Assembly: GCA_033855775.1 (NCBI GenBank)
Contig: JAWVFT010000123.1
Location: 1-17,967 of the forward strand
Reading direction: 5' to 3'
Origin: DASVTR01 sp033855775
Lineage (GTDB): Bacteria; Acidobacteriota; Blastocatellia; Pyrinomonadales; Pyrinomonadaceae
Length of the DNA stretch: 17,967 nucleotides
Shown: positions 6,749 through 14,690 of the stretch, piece by piece
Layout of the letters: each line of letters begins with the position of its first letter
Position numbering within the stretch: position 1 is the first letter of the stretch
Notes under the pieces: model-generated
What the model saw: the letters and a program-made list of their open reading frames with translations, nothing else
Told to the model about the DNA's origin: nothing
Databases searched by the model: none
Program-made: the position numbers and the translations under genes

Positions 6749-9700
6749 CTATTTGATGGCTTTGACGACCATCATCGAATCCGCGAACCAGTAGTGGCAA
6801 TCTTCGGGCGGCAAGAGCGGCCTGACGACGCTCGCGGTGAAGGAGCTGAAGTATTTGAAGATGAGCCGCTGGTGACGGCGACTGAGAGAGTTAATCTCGT
6901 TGGTGTACCAGGTGAAGATGCCGCCCTTGCGCAGGACCTTGGCGGCGACGGGGAAGAAGTCTTCGGCCATCACGGCGTTGTTGATAACCTCGCGCGTGTA
7001 TTCCTCTTCATCCGTCGGGACGGTATCGAAGAAAACGCCGTCGTAAGATTCCTCTTCCAACTGGTCTATGACGTTATGCCACTTGCCTTGAATCATCCGA
7101 ATATTTCGTCCGGGGAATTGACTCTTCCACTGCTTGAAATATTCCGCGACGCCTTCGTTGGCTTCGATGACCGTGTAGGAACGAGCGCCGAACTCCTGTA
7201 TGTAGGTGGCGGAGATGGCCATCCCGAAGCCTAGCTCAAGGATGTCGCCGTGTGTCTCCGTCACGACTTCGGCCATCGCTCGCATCAGCGGTCGCTCCCA
7301 ATCCTGCATCACCTGCTGGCCGCCGATGAGAAGCTGCGAGTCTTCGTAGTGGACGGCCCTGTCGCCCCACTTCTGTTCTTCGAGACGAAGCCGCGCGGAG
7401 CCGGGGACGAACTGCTTCGTCACCGCGTCGAGGTCTTTCAAATCGCTCGCCAACTCGTCAAGGGCGCGACGGATAACCCAGTTTCTTTGCGACTCGTGTG
7501 GCGGGCTGATGAACTGTTTATCTTTCAGCTTGAGCACGATGTCGAACTCCGGGAAGCGGCGCGTCTTGACCTGTTCGTTGAGGCCGCCGAGTTGCAACTC
7601 GTTGGCGAGAATCGCTTCGACCGCCGCTTCGGGCAGTTGCTCGATGTCGGCGAGCAACTGCTCTGCATGATTCGCCGGGAGCGCGTCCAAACGCTCCGCG
7701 ATGGCCTCGCCCTTCTCGACCTCGATGGAGCCGTCATCGCGCAGCTTGACCAGCCTTGGCAACTCGACCTGCACGTCCTCGGCCACGACGACGGCTTCCT
7801 TCAAGCCCGGATGCTGTCTCAACACAGACTCGATCTCGCCCGGCTCAATGCGATAGCCGCGAATCTTCACCTGCTGGTCGCGGCGACCGAGGAAGATGAG
7901 ATTGCCGTCCGAGAGATAGCGCGCCAAGTCGCCGGTCTTGTACAAACGCTCGCCCGGCTCGGACGCGAAGGGCGACGGGACGAACTTCGTCGCGGTCAAC
8001 TCAGGACGATTGAGGTAAGCGCGGGCCAGACTGACGCCGCCGATGTAGAGTTCGCCGGGGACGCCCGTCGGCACGGGCTGCAACGCTTCGTCGAGCAGAT
8101 GAATCTGCGCGTTGGCGAGCGGGCCGCCGATGGGAAGCTCCGTCCAGAGGCGTCGCTCTCTGTCGTCAGCGGCCGGCTCAAAGACGGTCGTGGTGACGGT
8201 CGTCTCGGTCAAGCCGTAGACATTCAACAGGCGAACGCCGAGCTTCTCCCACGCCGCAAGATGCGTGGGCGAAACCTTCTCGCCGCCGATGACGACGAGG
8301 CGCACCGAAGATGGAATGCCGGCTCCGGTCTTCCTCAATTCGTTGACCCACTCCTGCCAGTAAGCCGTTGGCAACTCGAACCAGGTCAACTGCTCTTTCT
8401 CAATCAGCCGCATCAACTCGGCGGGCGAAGGCGGCAACTCGTCGCTTCGCATGACGACCGCGCCGCCGCTCAACCATGTCGGGAACAACTCCTCGACCGC
8501 CACGTCGAAACTGAGCGAAGCGAATTGCAGAACGCGGTCGCTCTCCGTCAGTCGCAAGCGTTGGATAAAGCCGATGGTGTAGTTGACCAGAGCCTTGTGC
8601 GAGATGAGAACGCCGTTGGGCTTGCCGGTCGAGCCGGAGGTGAAAATGCAATAGGCCAGATTGTCGGGCGCGGCGTTGTTGGCCGGATTCTCCTTGCTCT
8701 GCTCAGCAATCAACGGCCACGCCGCGTCCACATAGATGAGCTTGACCGCCTGCGCCCCTTGCTGTCGGCTTAGCTCGCCCGCGAACCGTTCCTGACTGAG
8801 CAACACGGAGACGTTCGACTCTTCCATCATCGCGGCGAGCCGCTCTTTCGGATAGCTAGGGTCGAGCGGGACATACGCGCCGTCAGCCTTGAGGATGCCG
8901 AGAATCGCCACCAGCATCTCGGTCGAACGTTGCATGTAAATCGCCACCGGCGTCTCCGGCCCGATGCCGAGCGTTCGCAGGTGATGCGCCAGTTGATTAG
9001 CGCGCTCGTTCAATTCCCTGTAGGTTAGTTGCTCTCCTTCGATGGCTGCCGCGATGTGGTCGGGCGTCTTGCGGGCCTGCGCCTCGAACAGTTCATGAAT
9101 GCAACTATCATCTGGATACGGCGCGGCAGAGCCGTCGCGCTCGTCAAGCAATTGCCTTTCCGCTTCGGTCAACAGCGGCAACTCGGAGACGGGGCGACTG
9201 GCGTCCGCCACCGCCGCTTCCAACAAGTTTTGGAAATGCTGCGCCATGCGCTCGATGGTCGTCGCATCAAAGAGGTCGGTCGCATATTCGATGGTTCCCG
9301 CCAAGCCTTCTTCAGTGTCGGCCATGATAAAGTTGAAATCGGTTTCGACCGTCTCCTTCGGCACGGGCAAGCCTTCGATGGTCAGCTTGTCGGCCCGCAG
9401 AACTCCGACGGGCGAGTTCTGAAGCGTGAACTCAATCTGGTAGAGCGGCGAGTAGCCGAGGTTGCGTTCCGGCTGCACGGCTTCGACCAGTTTCTCGAAC
9501 GGCAAGCTCTGGTGGTTATAAGCGTCGAGCGTCACGGAGCGCACTCGCTTGAGCAATTCACGAAAGCCAGGGTTCCCGCTCAAGTCGGTTCGCAGCACGA
9601 GCGTGTTGACGAAGAAGCCGATTAAGCCTTCAATCTCGTTCTGGTTGCGATTGGCAATCGCGCTGCCGACAACGATGTCGCGCTGCCCCGTGTAGCGCGC

Positions 9701-10594
9701 CAGCAACACATCCAAGCCCGCGAGCAGCGTCATGAACAATGTCACTTCTTCACGCTGGCTGAACTCCTTAATCGCCGTCGAGAGTTTGAGCGGCAACCGG
9801 AACTCGTAGGTCGCGCCGCGAAACGTCTGCGCGGCGGGCCTCGGCCTGTCGCCCGGCAATTCCAGCAGCGGCGGAGCGCCTTCGAGTTGCTTCACCCAGT
9901 AGCCCAGATGCTCTTCCAGTTCCTTGCCCTGCAACCACTCGCGCTGCCACATCGCATAGTCCGCATACTGCACGGCCAACTCCGGCAGCGGCGACGGCTG
10001 GCCTTTGGAGAAGGCTTCGTAGAGCGCGGCAATCTCCTTGCACAGCACGCCGAGCGACCAACCGTCCGAGACGATGTGATGCATGCTCAGAAGCAGCGCG
10101 TGCCGGTCTTCGGCGAGGCGCAGGAGCGTGATGCGCCACAGCGGGCCGCGCGCCAAATCGAAGGGACGCCGTAGTTCGATTCCCGCCAACTCGCGCATTC
10201 GCTCTGCCCGCTCGCCTTCCGGCAGATGGCTGAGGTCAACGAGGTCTGTCTTCAACTTCAGTTCCGGCGCGATGACTTGAAACGGCTCGCCGCCGCGTTC
10301 GACGAACGTCGTCCGCAAGGCTTCATGTCGCCGGACAATCTCGTTGAAGGCTCTTTCGAGGGCGGGCGCGTCGAGCGGGCCGGTAATCAAGAGCGGTTGA
10401 AATGTGTTGTAGAAGGGGCTGCCCGGATTCAACTGTTCGAAGAACCAGATGCGCTGTTGAGCGAATGATAAAGGCATCTCGGCGCGGCGGTCGCGGCGCG
10501 AGATTCGGCGCGTCTGGGCCAACTCAATCCCTTCTTCTTCCAGCATGCTTCGCAGGAGTTCTTGTTTCTCCTCCGAGAGGTCACTTATTCTCAT
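6749..10594 (-). CDS. NRPS, C-A(A1-A8)-GAMT-like methyltransferase
   Basis: Protein of 1281 residues. Leader with LSEEKQELLRSML (6-18); C domain about 40-460 with active HHIVSDG at 172-178 (LCL-like, preceded by M); adenylation domain from about 495 with A3 FTSGSTGKPNG near 651, A4 FDVAVEE (Asp697), A7 YKTGD and A8 KIRGYRIEPGEIE (about 910-922). After A8 the domain is interrupted by about 130 residues of linker and then a methyltransferase (about 1060-1281); A9, A10 and a carrier are absent. The code read by eye is D-V-E-E-V-G-V-V-T. Glu at 239 (Glu701) and 278 (Glu740) suits a cationic side chain such as arginine, hydroxyarginine or capreomycidine. The protein stops with TAG at 6749-6751, directly after the methyltransferase. 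The missing pieces are encoded in the next gene, in frame. Start: AAGGGG in the end of the upstream gene, 6-nt gap (TAA GCCAAA ATG), so translation is probably coupled. Confidence 0.95.
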   Translation of the reverse strand: MRISDLSEEKQELLRSMLEEEGIELAQTRRISRRDRRAEMPLSFAQQRIWFFEQLNPGSPFYNTFQPLLITGPLDAPALERAFNEIVRRHEALRTTFVERGGEPFQVIAPELKLKTDLVDLSHLPEGERAERMRELAGIELRRPFDLARGPLWRITLLRLAEDRHALLLSMHHIVSDGWSLGVLCKEIAALYEAFSKGQPSPLPELAVQYADYAMWQREWLQGKELEEHLGYWVKQLEGAPPLLELPGDRPRPAAQTFRGATYEFRLPLKLSTAIKEFSQREEVTLFMTLLAGLDVLLARYTGQRDIVVGSAIANRNQNEIEGLIGFFVNTLVLRTDLSGNPGFRELLKRVRSVTLDAYNHQSLPFEKLVEAVQPERNLGYSPLYQIEFTLQNSPVGVLRADKLTIEGLPVPKETVETDFNFIMADTEEGLAGTIEYATDLFDATTIERMAQHFQNLLEAAVADASRPVSELPLLTEAERQLLDERDGSAAPYPDDSCIHELFEAQARKTPDHIAAAIEGEQLTYRELNERANQLAHHLRTLGIGPETPVAIYMQRSTEMLVAILGILKADGAYVPLDPSYPKERLAAMMEESNVSVLLSQERFAGELSRQQGAQAVKLIYVDAAWPLIAEQSKENPANNAAPDNLAYCIFTSGSTGKPNGVLISHKALVNYTIGFIQRLRLTESDRVLQFASLSFDVAVEELFPTWLSGGAVVMRSDELPPSPAELMRLIEKEQLTWFELPTAYWQEWVNELRKTGAGIPSSVRLVVIGGEKVSPTHLAAWEKLGVRLLNVYGLTETTVTTTVFEPAADDRERRLWTELPIGGPLANAQIHLLDEALQPVPTGVPGELYIGGVSLARAYLNRPELTATKFVPSPFASEPGERLYKTGDLARYLSDGNLIFLGRRDQQVKIRGYRIEPGEIESVLRQHPGLKEAVVVAEDVQVELPRLVKLRDDGSIEVEKGEAIAERLDALPANHAEQLLADIEQLPEAAVEAILANELQLGGLNEQVKTRRFPEFDIVLKLKDKQFISPPHESQRNWVIRRALDELASDLKDLDAVTKQFVPGSARLRLEEQKWGDRAVHYEDSQLLIGGQQVMQDWERPLMRAMAEVVTETHGDILELGFGMAISATYIQEFGARSYTVIEANEGVAEYFKQWKSQFPGRNIRMIQGKWHNVIDQLEEESYDGVFFDTVPTDEEEYTREVINNAVMAEDFFPVAAKVLRKGGIFTWYTNEINSLSRRHQRLIFKYFSSFTASVVRPLLPPEDCHYWFADSMMVVKAIK
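6752..7417 (-). other. Embedded GAMT/RMT2-like guanidino N-methyltransferase domain
   Basis: Residues about 1060-1281 of the NRPS above. Visible blocks: QVMQDWERPLMRAMA (Glu1100), SAM motif I ILELGFGMAISATYIQ (Gly1122-Gly1124), TVIEANEGV, YDGVFFDTVPTDEE (Asp1190), LRKGGIFTWYTNE and the end LPPEDCHYWFADSMM. From memory, mammalian guanidinoacetate N-methyltransferase has the corresponding WETPYM (Glu45), VLEVGFGMAI, FDGILYDTYP (Asp134) and VPPADCRYYAFPQM near its C-terminus. Glu45 and Asp134 bind and activate the guanidine. They are 89 residues apart there and 90 here. The family (GAMT, yeast RMT2) methylates the internal, substituted guanidine nitrogen. I infer methylation of a carrier-bound or adenylated guanidino residue. 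This differs from the common alpha-N-methyltransferase inserts of NRPSs. Confidence 0.85.
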
Positions 10595-10600
10595 TTTGGC

Positions 10601-12547
10601 TTATCCCCTTACGACTTCTTTTTCTTGGAGCATTCTTGTGGTATCCGCGGCGGACATCTTCTCAATGCGCTTCAGGATGAGCGCGACCCTTTCGGCCTGC
10701 CCCGGTTTGGCTTCATGAGCGACGACCAGCCGCGCTAATTTTTCGACCGTCGTGCCTTCGAAGAGAGCCGAGAGCGGCACGTCAACTTGCAAGGCTTCCC
10801 TGATGCGCGAGATGACTTGCGTGGCCAGCAGCGAGTGGCCACCCAACTGGAAGAAGTTGTCATCAATGCTGACGCGCTTGAGGCCGAGAACTTCGGCCCA
10901 GATGCCTGCGATGACTTCTTCGACGCCTGTGCGCGGCTCGATAAACTCGCGCGCTTCGTTGGCCTGAGCCAGGGTGGGCAGCGTCTTGCGGTCAATCTTC
11001 CCGCTCAAAGTGCGCGGCAACTTTTCCATCATCACGAAGGCTGACGGAACCATGTAATCGGGCAAACGGCTCGCGGCCAGAGCGCGCAACTCGTCTATGT
11101 CCAAACTCTCTCCGACGACATACGCGCACAAGTACTTCGTGCCGTCCGTGCCTTCTCTATCAATGACGGCCACGTCGCGCACGCCGCCGTGCTCGCGCAG
11201 CAAGCTCTCTATCTCGCCCAACTCGACGCGCATGCCTCTAACTTTCACCTGCTGGTCTTTCCTGCCGATGAACTCGAAATTTCCATCTTCGAGAATGCGC
11301 CCGAGGTCGCCCGTCCTGTAAACGATGTCCTGCGCGTCGTCGTTGAGCGGATTTTTGACGAAGACCTCGCTCGTCAACTCCGGCTGATTGATATAGCCGA
11401 GCGAGCGATACGGCGTGCGGATATAAATTTCGCCGACCGTGCCGGGCGGGCAGATGCGCCCTTTCTCATCCAGCACCAGAGCGCGCGCGCCCGGCATCGG
11501 CTTGCCCACGGGAATCGAGGGCCGGTCTTTGTCCGCTTCCTTGATGAAGTAGTAAAACTTGGCGAGCGTCGTTTCCGACGTGCCGTAGAGATTGACGAGC
11601 GCGACGCGCTCTCCGAAGATTTGCGTCCAACGAGCCACGTCCGCGGGCAACACGGCTTCCCCGGCCATCACAATATGGCGCAGAGCCTTCAACTGTTCGG
11701 GGCGCGGCCCGCCGTTGATTAAAGCGCGGAAGAGAGATGGAACGCAGTGAACCAGATTTATCTCTTCGCGGTCGAGCCATTCAATCAAACGCTCCGTGTC
11801 CAGAATCATCTCGCGGCTCTCCGGCACGCAGACGACGCCGCCTGCGACGAGCGGCGCGAAGATGTCTCGCACAGAGCCGTCGAACGTCAGCGGCAGCAAT
11901 TGACTGGCCCGCGCGCCTTCGTTCAAGCCGAGCGTTTCAATCTCCCAACGAATGAAATGGTCAATGCCTTTGAGCCGTCCGGCGATGCCTTTGGGCCGCC
12001 CCGTCGAACCGGAAGTGAAGTAGACGTAAGCCATCTGTTCCGGGTCTGCGTCGAGCTTGACGGGCAACGGATTATCGTGCTCGCTAAGGCCCGCGACCGG
12101 CAGTAAATGCTGCGCAGTTTGAGACGACGAAGGCGCAGCGAGTTTGTCTTCATCCGTCAGGATGGCGCGGGCGTTGATGCCGAGTTTGCCGTTGACGGCA
12201 TCGAGCCGCGCGAGGAATTGAGAATCAATAACGAACCATTCGGGCCGAGCCTGTTCGAGCATCGCTTCAAGCCTTGGGTCGGGCAGCGTCGGGTCTAAAG
12301 GAACATAGACGCCGCCGATTTTGAGAGCAGCTAAGATGGCGACGATGGCCTTAACGGTATCTTCGACCATGATGCCGACGAGCGCGCCCCGCGTCACCTT
12401 TTGCGCGAGCAGAAAGTTGGCGAGGTTGTTCGCTCGCTCGTCCAACTCTTGATAAGTAAGCTGGCCTTGCGCGCTGCTGATGGCCGGATTGGGGCCGAAG
12501 CGCTCGACCGCTTGTTGAAACATCTCCGTGATTAAGGCAGGTCTCAT
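10601..12547 (-). CDS. Stand-alone NRPS adenylation-carrier protein (A-T)
   Basis: Protein of 648 residues with no C domain. Adenylation about 5-525: A3 YFTSGSTGRPKG, A4 LTFDGSVRDIF (Asp223, Arg227), A5 YGTSETT, A7 YRTGDLG, A8 VRGMRVELGEIE, A10 LSGKIDRKTLP. Carrier with LGGHSLLATQ, phosphopantetheine Ser572. The tail VALILKRIEKMSAADTTRMLQEK looks like a docking helix. The code by eye is D-G-R-H-V-A-L-L-A, which I do not recognise. Arg at 239 and His at 278 could bind an acidic side chain. The ATG overlaps the TAA of the racemase gene by 1 nt (TAATG), with GGAG about 10 nt upstream, so the two are translationally coupled. Together these suggest loading of D-Asp, D-Glu or a related acid supplied by the racemase; that is inference. 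The free-standing C domain two genes upstream is a plausible partner. Confidence 0.94.
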   Translation of the reverse strand: MRPALITEMFQQAVERFGPNPAISSAQGQLTYQELDERANNLANFLLAQKVTRGALVGIMVEDTVKAIVAILAALKIGGVYVPLDPTLPDPRLEAMLEQARPEWFVIDSQFLARLDAVNGKLGINARAILTDEDKLAAPSSSQTAQHLLPVAGLSEHDNPLPVKLDADPEQMAYVYFTSGSTGRPKGIAGRLKGIDHFIRWEIETLGLNEGARASQLLPLTFDGSVRDIFAPLVAGGVVCVPESREMILDTERLIEWLDREEINLVHCVPSLFRALINGGPRPEQLKALRHIVMAGEAVLPADVARWTQIFGERVALVNLYGTSETTLAKFYYFIKEADKDRPSIPVGKPMPGARALVLDEKGRICPPGTVGEIYIRTPYRSLGYINQPELTSEVFVKNPLNDDAQDIVYRTGDLGRILEDGNFEFIGRKDQQVKVRGMRVELGEIESLLREHGGVRDVAVIDREGTDGTKYLCAYVVGESLDIDELRALAASRLPDYMVPSAFVMMEKLPRTLSGKIDRKTLPTLAQANEAREFIEPRTGVEEVIAGIWAEVLGLKRVSIDDNFFQLGGHSLLATQVISRIREALQVDVPLSALFEGTTVEKLARLVVAHEAKPGQAERVALILKRIEKMSAADTTRMLQEKEVVRG

Positions 12548-13266
12548 TATTTTCTGACTCCAAGCTCTCTGGCGATAATTAGTAAGGGGTCGATGCAGCT
12601 ATAGCCTTCGGCGCTCTCGCCCGGCGACGGATATTGTTTCGAGAGCAGATGAATTTCCGAACAGCCCGCGATGAATGACTTGAGTTGATATTTGTCGAGC
12701 AGCGATTCGATGTAAGACTTCATCTGCGGAATGCTGTCGCCGTTCTTCATCCGATAAATTATGCGGTGCAGCGTGTCCTGCTCCTGCTCGTCAGGGAAGA
12801 CGATAGAGTCTTTAACCTCGTTCCAGCGCGCGTGCTCTTCAAAGAGGCCGAGCCGCCGCGTTCCCGTCGAACAAATCATGAGATAACGCCGCGAGTCTCT
12901 TTCCACATTGTCGAAGATGGTTTCCATCAGCGAGACGATGCGCTCTTTCAACTCGGCGGGCAGCCCCGGCACTAGATAATGAATCGTCATGCAGCACATG
13001 ACGATTCTCTTTGCGCCCAACTGCGACAAACGATTGAGGGCTTCGATTAAAGGAGCGTTCACCAACTGCGCTTCGCCGCGCAGGAAGGCGTCCGTGCGGT
13101 CTGGAAACGTCGGGTCTGAATAGAGCATCACGACGGGCGCGTCCTGTTCGGCGGCGCCGACGTTCTCTTCGTAAATCGTCCTCAGAAATTCCGCGGACGC
13201 CAGCGCGCCCATGCCGCCGAGCACGCCGAGCGTCTCCGGCGCGCGCTTCTCTTCGATAGCGTTCAT
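12547..13266 (-). CDS. Asp/Glu racemase-family protein
   Basis: Protein of 239 residues with the family N-terminus LGVLGGMGALASAEF and two cysteines in the expected places: Cys92 in CCMTIH (usual form CNTAH) and Cys202 in AGCSEIHLL (usual GCTEI). These act as the general acid/base pair of cofactor-independent aspartate, glutamate and hydantoin racemases. The usual Asn after the first cysteine is Met here, and a second Cys (Cys91) precedes it, so substrate range may differ. Length is normal for the aspartate racemase group. It sits 24 nt after the free C domain and overlaps the A-T gene by 1 nt. I see no clear ribosome binding site before its ATG. It probably makes a D-amino acid for the A-T protein, replacing the missing epimerization domain. 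Racemization of another intermediate, for example capreomycidine, cannot be excluded. Confidence 0.88.
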   Translation of the reverse strand: MNAIEEKRAPETLGVLGGMGALASAEFLRTIYEENVGAAEQDAPVVMLYSDPTFPDRTDAFLRGEAQLVNAPLIEALNRLSQLGAKRIVMCCMTIHYLVPGLPAELKERIVSLMETIFDNVERDSRRYLMICSTGTRRLGLFEEHARWNEVKDSIVFPDEQEQDTLHRIIYRMKNGDSIPQMKSYIESLLDKYQLKSFIAGCSEIHLLSKQYPSPGESAEGYSCIDPLLIIARELGVRK

Positions 13267-13290
13267 TGTTTTAGTTCGGAGATGATTCGG

Positions 13291-14667
13291 CTAATAAACT
13301 TCAAGGCTCGCGTTAAAGTCGTCGGTCAATTGCTGCGACTCGGCCTCTGTGATATGCGAGAGGTCGGAGATGTCTTTGCCGGGATGAGCCACTATGTCTT
13401 CGAGCAAGGCCGCGAAGTGTCCGAGCATTCTGGTGATAGCGGGCGCGGCGATGCTGCGGTCATCGTAGAGGATGCGGACGGACATCTCCGCGCCGAGGCC
13501 AATCATGGCCGTCAGCGGATAATGCGTTCTTTCGAAAGCGCGGATTTTGACGGCCTCCAAAAAGCCTTCCATCGCCGTCGAATCCATCAGGAAATTCTCA
13601 AACGCGAAGATGCTCTCAAAGAGCAACTCGCCACGCGGCGCTTCGCTCCAACTTTGAATCTGCACGAGCGGGCTGTGCTCATACTGCTGCATCAAGACCT
13701 GCTGCGTTTGCAGCTTTTTCAGCCACGGAATCAAAGGCGTGCGGGGCGGCAGTTGGACGCGCATCGGCAGCGTGTTGACGAAGACCCCGACCATTGATTC
13801 GACTCCCTGAATGGCGGGCGGGCGACCCGCAAAGACCACGCCGAAGATAAGGTCAGGCTCGCCGCTGTAACGACTCAGGAGCAAGGCCCACGCGCCCTGA
13901 ATCAGCGTGTTGAAGGTCAACTGATTTTGCTGCGCCAGCGATTGCAGGGCGGAGGTCGTCGCCTGCCGGATGAGTATCTGCTGCTCGTCGTAGCCTTCCT
14001 CGCGGTCGGGCAAGCTTTTCACTTCTCGCTCGACGTTGAGCGGAGTCGCGCGCCGGAATCCCGCGAGCGTTTCTCGCCAGAAGGCTTCGGCTTTCGAGAG
14101 GTCTTGCTTTCTCAACCAGACGACGTAATCGCGGAAGGGGCGCGGGCTGTCCAACTCCAAATCCCTGCCCTCGCAGAAAGCGGCGTAGAAGTTCAAAACC
14201 TCCGCGCGCACCAGCGCGACAGACCAGCCATCCATGATGATGTGATGGTAGCTCCACACAAATTCATGAAGCTCATCGGACAGTTGAAACAGGGCCAGCC
14301 GCATGACCGGAGCTTTTGCGAAGTCAACTCCGCGTTCCCTGTCCGCTCGCAGAAACTCTTCGAGGCGCTGCTGCTGCTCATGCTCGTCGAGCGCGCGCCA
14401 GTCGTGCGTCTCGAAAGGCGATTGGACTTGCTTATGCACCACCTGCACAGGCTCCTTCACGCCGTCCCAGACGAAGCTGGTGCGCAAAGCCGGATGACGA
14501 TTCACCACGCGCTGCCATGCCCGCGCGAACTGCTCCGCATCGAGCCGCCCGCGAAAGGTGGAACTCAACTGCTGAAAGTAGACCCTCGTATTCGGCGTGA
14601 AGAGACTCTGAAAGAGCACGCCTTGTTGGGTCGGCGTCAGGGGAAAGAAATCCTCTATGTTCTTCAT
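13291..14667 (-). CDS. Free-standing NRPS condensation domain
   Basis: Protein of 458 residues made of one complete condensation domain and nothing else. It starts at DFFPLTPTQQGVLFQSL (core C1), has an intact SYHHIIMDGWS active motif (His141-Gly147, catalytic His142, structural Asp146), and later shows MVGVFVNTLPMR and YEHSPLVQIQSW (C5-C6). In the LCL/DCL scheme, PLTPTQQGVLF together with HHIIMDGW, rather than MHHIISDGW, points to a DCL-type domain that takes a D-configured donor. No epimerization domain is present in the window, but the racemase gene follows directly. Ribosome binding site AAGGAG at 14679-14684 lies 11 nt before the ATG. It probably joins the Tyr-like carrier and the trans A-T carrier, working in trans. 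Confidence 0.94.
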   Translation of the reverse strand: MKNIEDFFPLTPTQQGVLFQSLFTPNTRVYFQQLSSTFRGRLDAEQFARAWQRVVNRHPALRTSFVWDGVKEPVQVVHKQVQSPFETHDWRALDEHEQQQRLEEFLRADRERGVDFAKAPVMRLALFQLSDELHEFVWSYHHIIMDGWSVALVRAEVLNFYAAFCEGRDLELDSPRPFRDYVVWLRKQDLSKAEAFWRETLAGFRRATPLNVEREVKSLPDREEGYDEQQILIRQATTSALQSLAQQNQLTFNTLIQGAWALLLSRYSGEPDLIFGVVFAGRPPAIQGVESMVGVFVNTLPMRVQLPPRTPLIPWLKKLQTQQVLMQQYEHSPLVQIQSWSEAPRGELLFESIFAFENFLMDSTAMEGFLEAVKIRAFERTHYPLTAMIGLGAEMSVRILYDDRSIAAPAITRMLGHFAALLEDIVAHPGKDISDLSHITEAESQQLTDDFNASLEVY

Positions 14668-14678
14668 GCGAGAAGCGG

Positions 14679-14684
14679 CTCCTT
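14679..14684 (-). promoter_or_regulatory. Ribosome binding site of the free C domain
   Basis: AAGGAG on the minus strand, in the 23-nt gap after the TGA of the upstream NRPS gene (14691-14693), 11 nt before the ATG at 14667. Confidence 0.6.
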
Positions 14685-14690
14685 GCTATA

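Noticed and set aside
7250..8773. Long plus-strand open frame (507 codons) opposite the methyltransferase NRPS
   Set aside because: It is the antisense of a clear NRPS adenylation domain. Its translation is Arg/Leu/Asp-rich, without motifs. GC-rich codon use opens such frames.
6749..10594. The methyltransferase as a standard NRPS alpha-N-methyltransferase
   Set aside because: The GAMT-type blocks WERP, GFGMAIS, FFDTVP and PPEDCHYW, with matching spacing, fit the guanidino N-methyltransferase family better.
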